Positions 63,300 to 64,000 of a stretch of 64,000 nt of DNA are shown in pieces. Made by a program: the position numbers and the translations under genes. Under the pieces are notes generated by a model, which saw only the letters and a list, made by a program, of their open reading frames with translations, ran no database searches and had not been told where the DNA came from. The first letter of the stretch is position 1. Every line of letters starts with the position of its first letter. The stretch spans positions 22,554 to 86,553 of the forward strand of contig NZ_FWXJ01000012.1 in NCBI RefSeq assembly GCF_900176405.1. The letters are read 5' to 3'. Source of the stretch: Polynucleobacter kasalickyi. Lineage in GTDB: Bacteria; Pseudomonadota; Gammaproteobacteria; Burkholderiales; Burkholderiaceae.

Positions 63300-64000
63300 C
63301 GAAGTGCAACTTTGAAAAATGAAAGGAGGCTAAGGATGATTTAGTATCTTAGCTTCTCGACCTCCAAGTCAAAGTAGCCATGAACTATAAACACCTTAGC
63401 CAAGAAGAACGATATCAGATTTATATATTAATGTCAGCCGGAAAAAACAAACAACAGATTGCCGAGTTGCTGGGTCGACACAAATCGACCATTAGTCGAG
63501 AGATTGCTCGCAATACGGGTGGTCGAGGTTATCGACCTCGACAAGCCTGTTTGTTAGCCCAAGAGCGCTCTTTGGGCTCTCGTAATGCTTCTCAAATTAC
63601 CGCTGAGCAATGGTCTCAGACGGTAGACTGTCTCAATAATAAGTGGAGCCCTGAACAAACCGCAGACGAAGTAGGAATTAGTCATGAGACCATTTACCGC
63701 CATGTATACGAGGACAAAGCTGCAGGTGGACTCCTTTGGAAACAACTGCGCTGCTAAAAGAAACGCAAGAAACGATATGCTAGCGGTCAAGAACGTCGCG
63801 GACAAATTATCGCTAGGAGGCCTATCAGTGAACGCCCTGCTTATATTGAGGAGAGAGCACAGGTTGGTCATTGGGAGGGTGATACCGTCATTGGCGCTAA
63901 CCACCAGCAAGCTATTGTTACCCTCGTTGAGCGGAAAAGCGGTTATGCCTTAATTAGAAAGGTAATGAACAAAACTTCCGAGCTAGTAGGCAATGCCATC
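63300..64000 (+). mobile_element. Left end of an IS30-family element (cut by window edge)
   Basis: The transposase gene begins at 63380 and runs off the right edge. GAAGTGCAACTTTGAAAAAT at 63301-63320 is a plausible terminal repeat, as IS30-family ends often contain such a sequence, and a GCTAAG/CTTAGC hairpin (63329-63353) lies inside it. The matching right end is outside the window, so the border is a guess. Confidence 0.5.
63380..64000 (+). pseudogene. IS30-family transposase with in-frame stop, 3' end outside window
   Basis: The reading frame from the ATG at 63380 has the IS30 helix-turn-helix MNYKHLSQEERYQIYILMSA and LGRHKSTISREIARN. It stops at a TAA (63755-63757) in the segment KQLRC-stop-KKRKKRYASG. 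The same frame then continues without a gap into DDE-domain sequence (GHWEGDTVIGANHQQAIVTL, VERKSGYALIRKV) to the window edge. IS30 relatives commonly have a Gln at the stop position, so a single CAA to TAA change explains it. Probably inactive. Confidence 0.8.

Overview
This is a 64 kb chromosomal window of low G+C content from a betaproteobacterium, most likely a Burkholderiales member near Polynucleobacter. The lineage call is an inference. It rests on Bug-type tripartite tricarboxylate receptors, the UrtABCDE plus urease layout, Burkholderiales-style purine genes (PuuD, UraD, HiuH, PuuE), the OxyR/AhpC/AhpF arrangement and the AT-rich codon use. No rRNA, tRNA or CRISPR array was recognised.

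About 1-37,200 is a nitrogen-scavenging island. From the left it holds a cut-off ModA-like binding protein and a urease operon (ureD-A-J-B-C-E-F-G, minus strand). The urea ABC transporter urtABCDE follows. Next come a BMP-family (nucleoside/purine type) ABC transporter, the xdhA-xdhB-xdhC-guaD operon, a porin, a Rieske oxygenase and a xanthine/guanine phosphoribosyltransferase. An 8-oxoguanine deaminase and a taurine/nitrate-type ABC importer follow. Last are the urate-to-glyoxylate genes (uraD, puuE; hiuH, puuD, alc, allA), a ribA paralogue and a hydroxypyruvate isomerase. Read together, guanine or 8-oxoguanine is deaminated and xanthine is oxidised to urate. PuuD, HiuH and UraD then give allantoin, and PuuE, Alc and AllA give glyoxylate plus two ureas. 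Urease releases ammonia, with Urt adding external urea. Several divergent or leader regions of this island carry GCACCA-N3-TGGTGC-like dyads resembling NtrC boxes.

About 37,200-47,700 is mixed metabolism and stress defence. It has an NTF2-like protein, a 3-hydroxyacyl-CoA dehydrogenase, a copper-type P-ATPase with three near-identical YHS domains, a two-cupin protein and an Nramp-like transporter. It ends with an oxyR-dioxygenase pair divergent from ahpC-ahpF.

About 47,700-57,700 is a catabolic region. It has VOC, HMG-CoA-lyase-like and CaiB genes beside a LysR gene with its middle deleted. Then come an isopropylmalate/tartrate-dehydrogenase-like enzyme, two Bug receptors, a quinone oxidoreductase, and a Tat-exported molybdenum hydroxylase with its 2Fe-2S subunit.

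About 57,700-64,000 is a plastic zone. It contains the 3' remnant of an ice-binding-like (DUF3494) gene, a class-I-type cyclic nucleotide phosphodiesterase, a short Rap1a-like secreted protein and an IS607-type element. The TnpB of that element lacks the usual zinc finger. A membrane HD-GYP protein follows, and the window ends inside an IS30 transposase with an in-frame stop.
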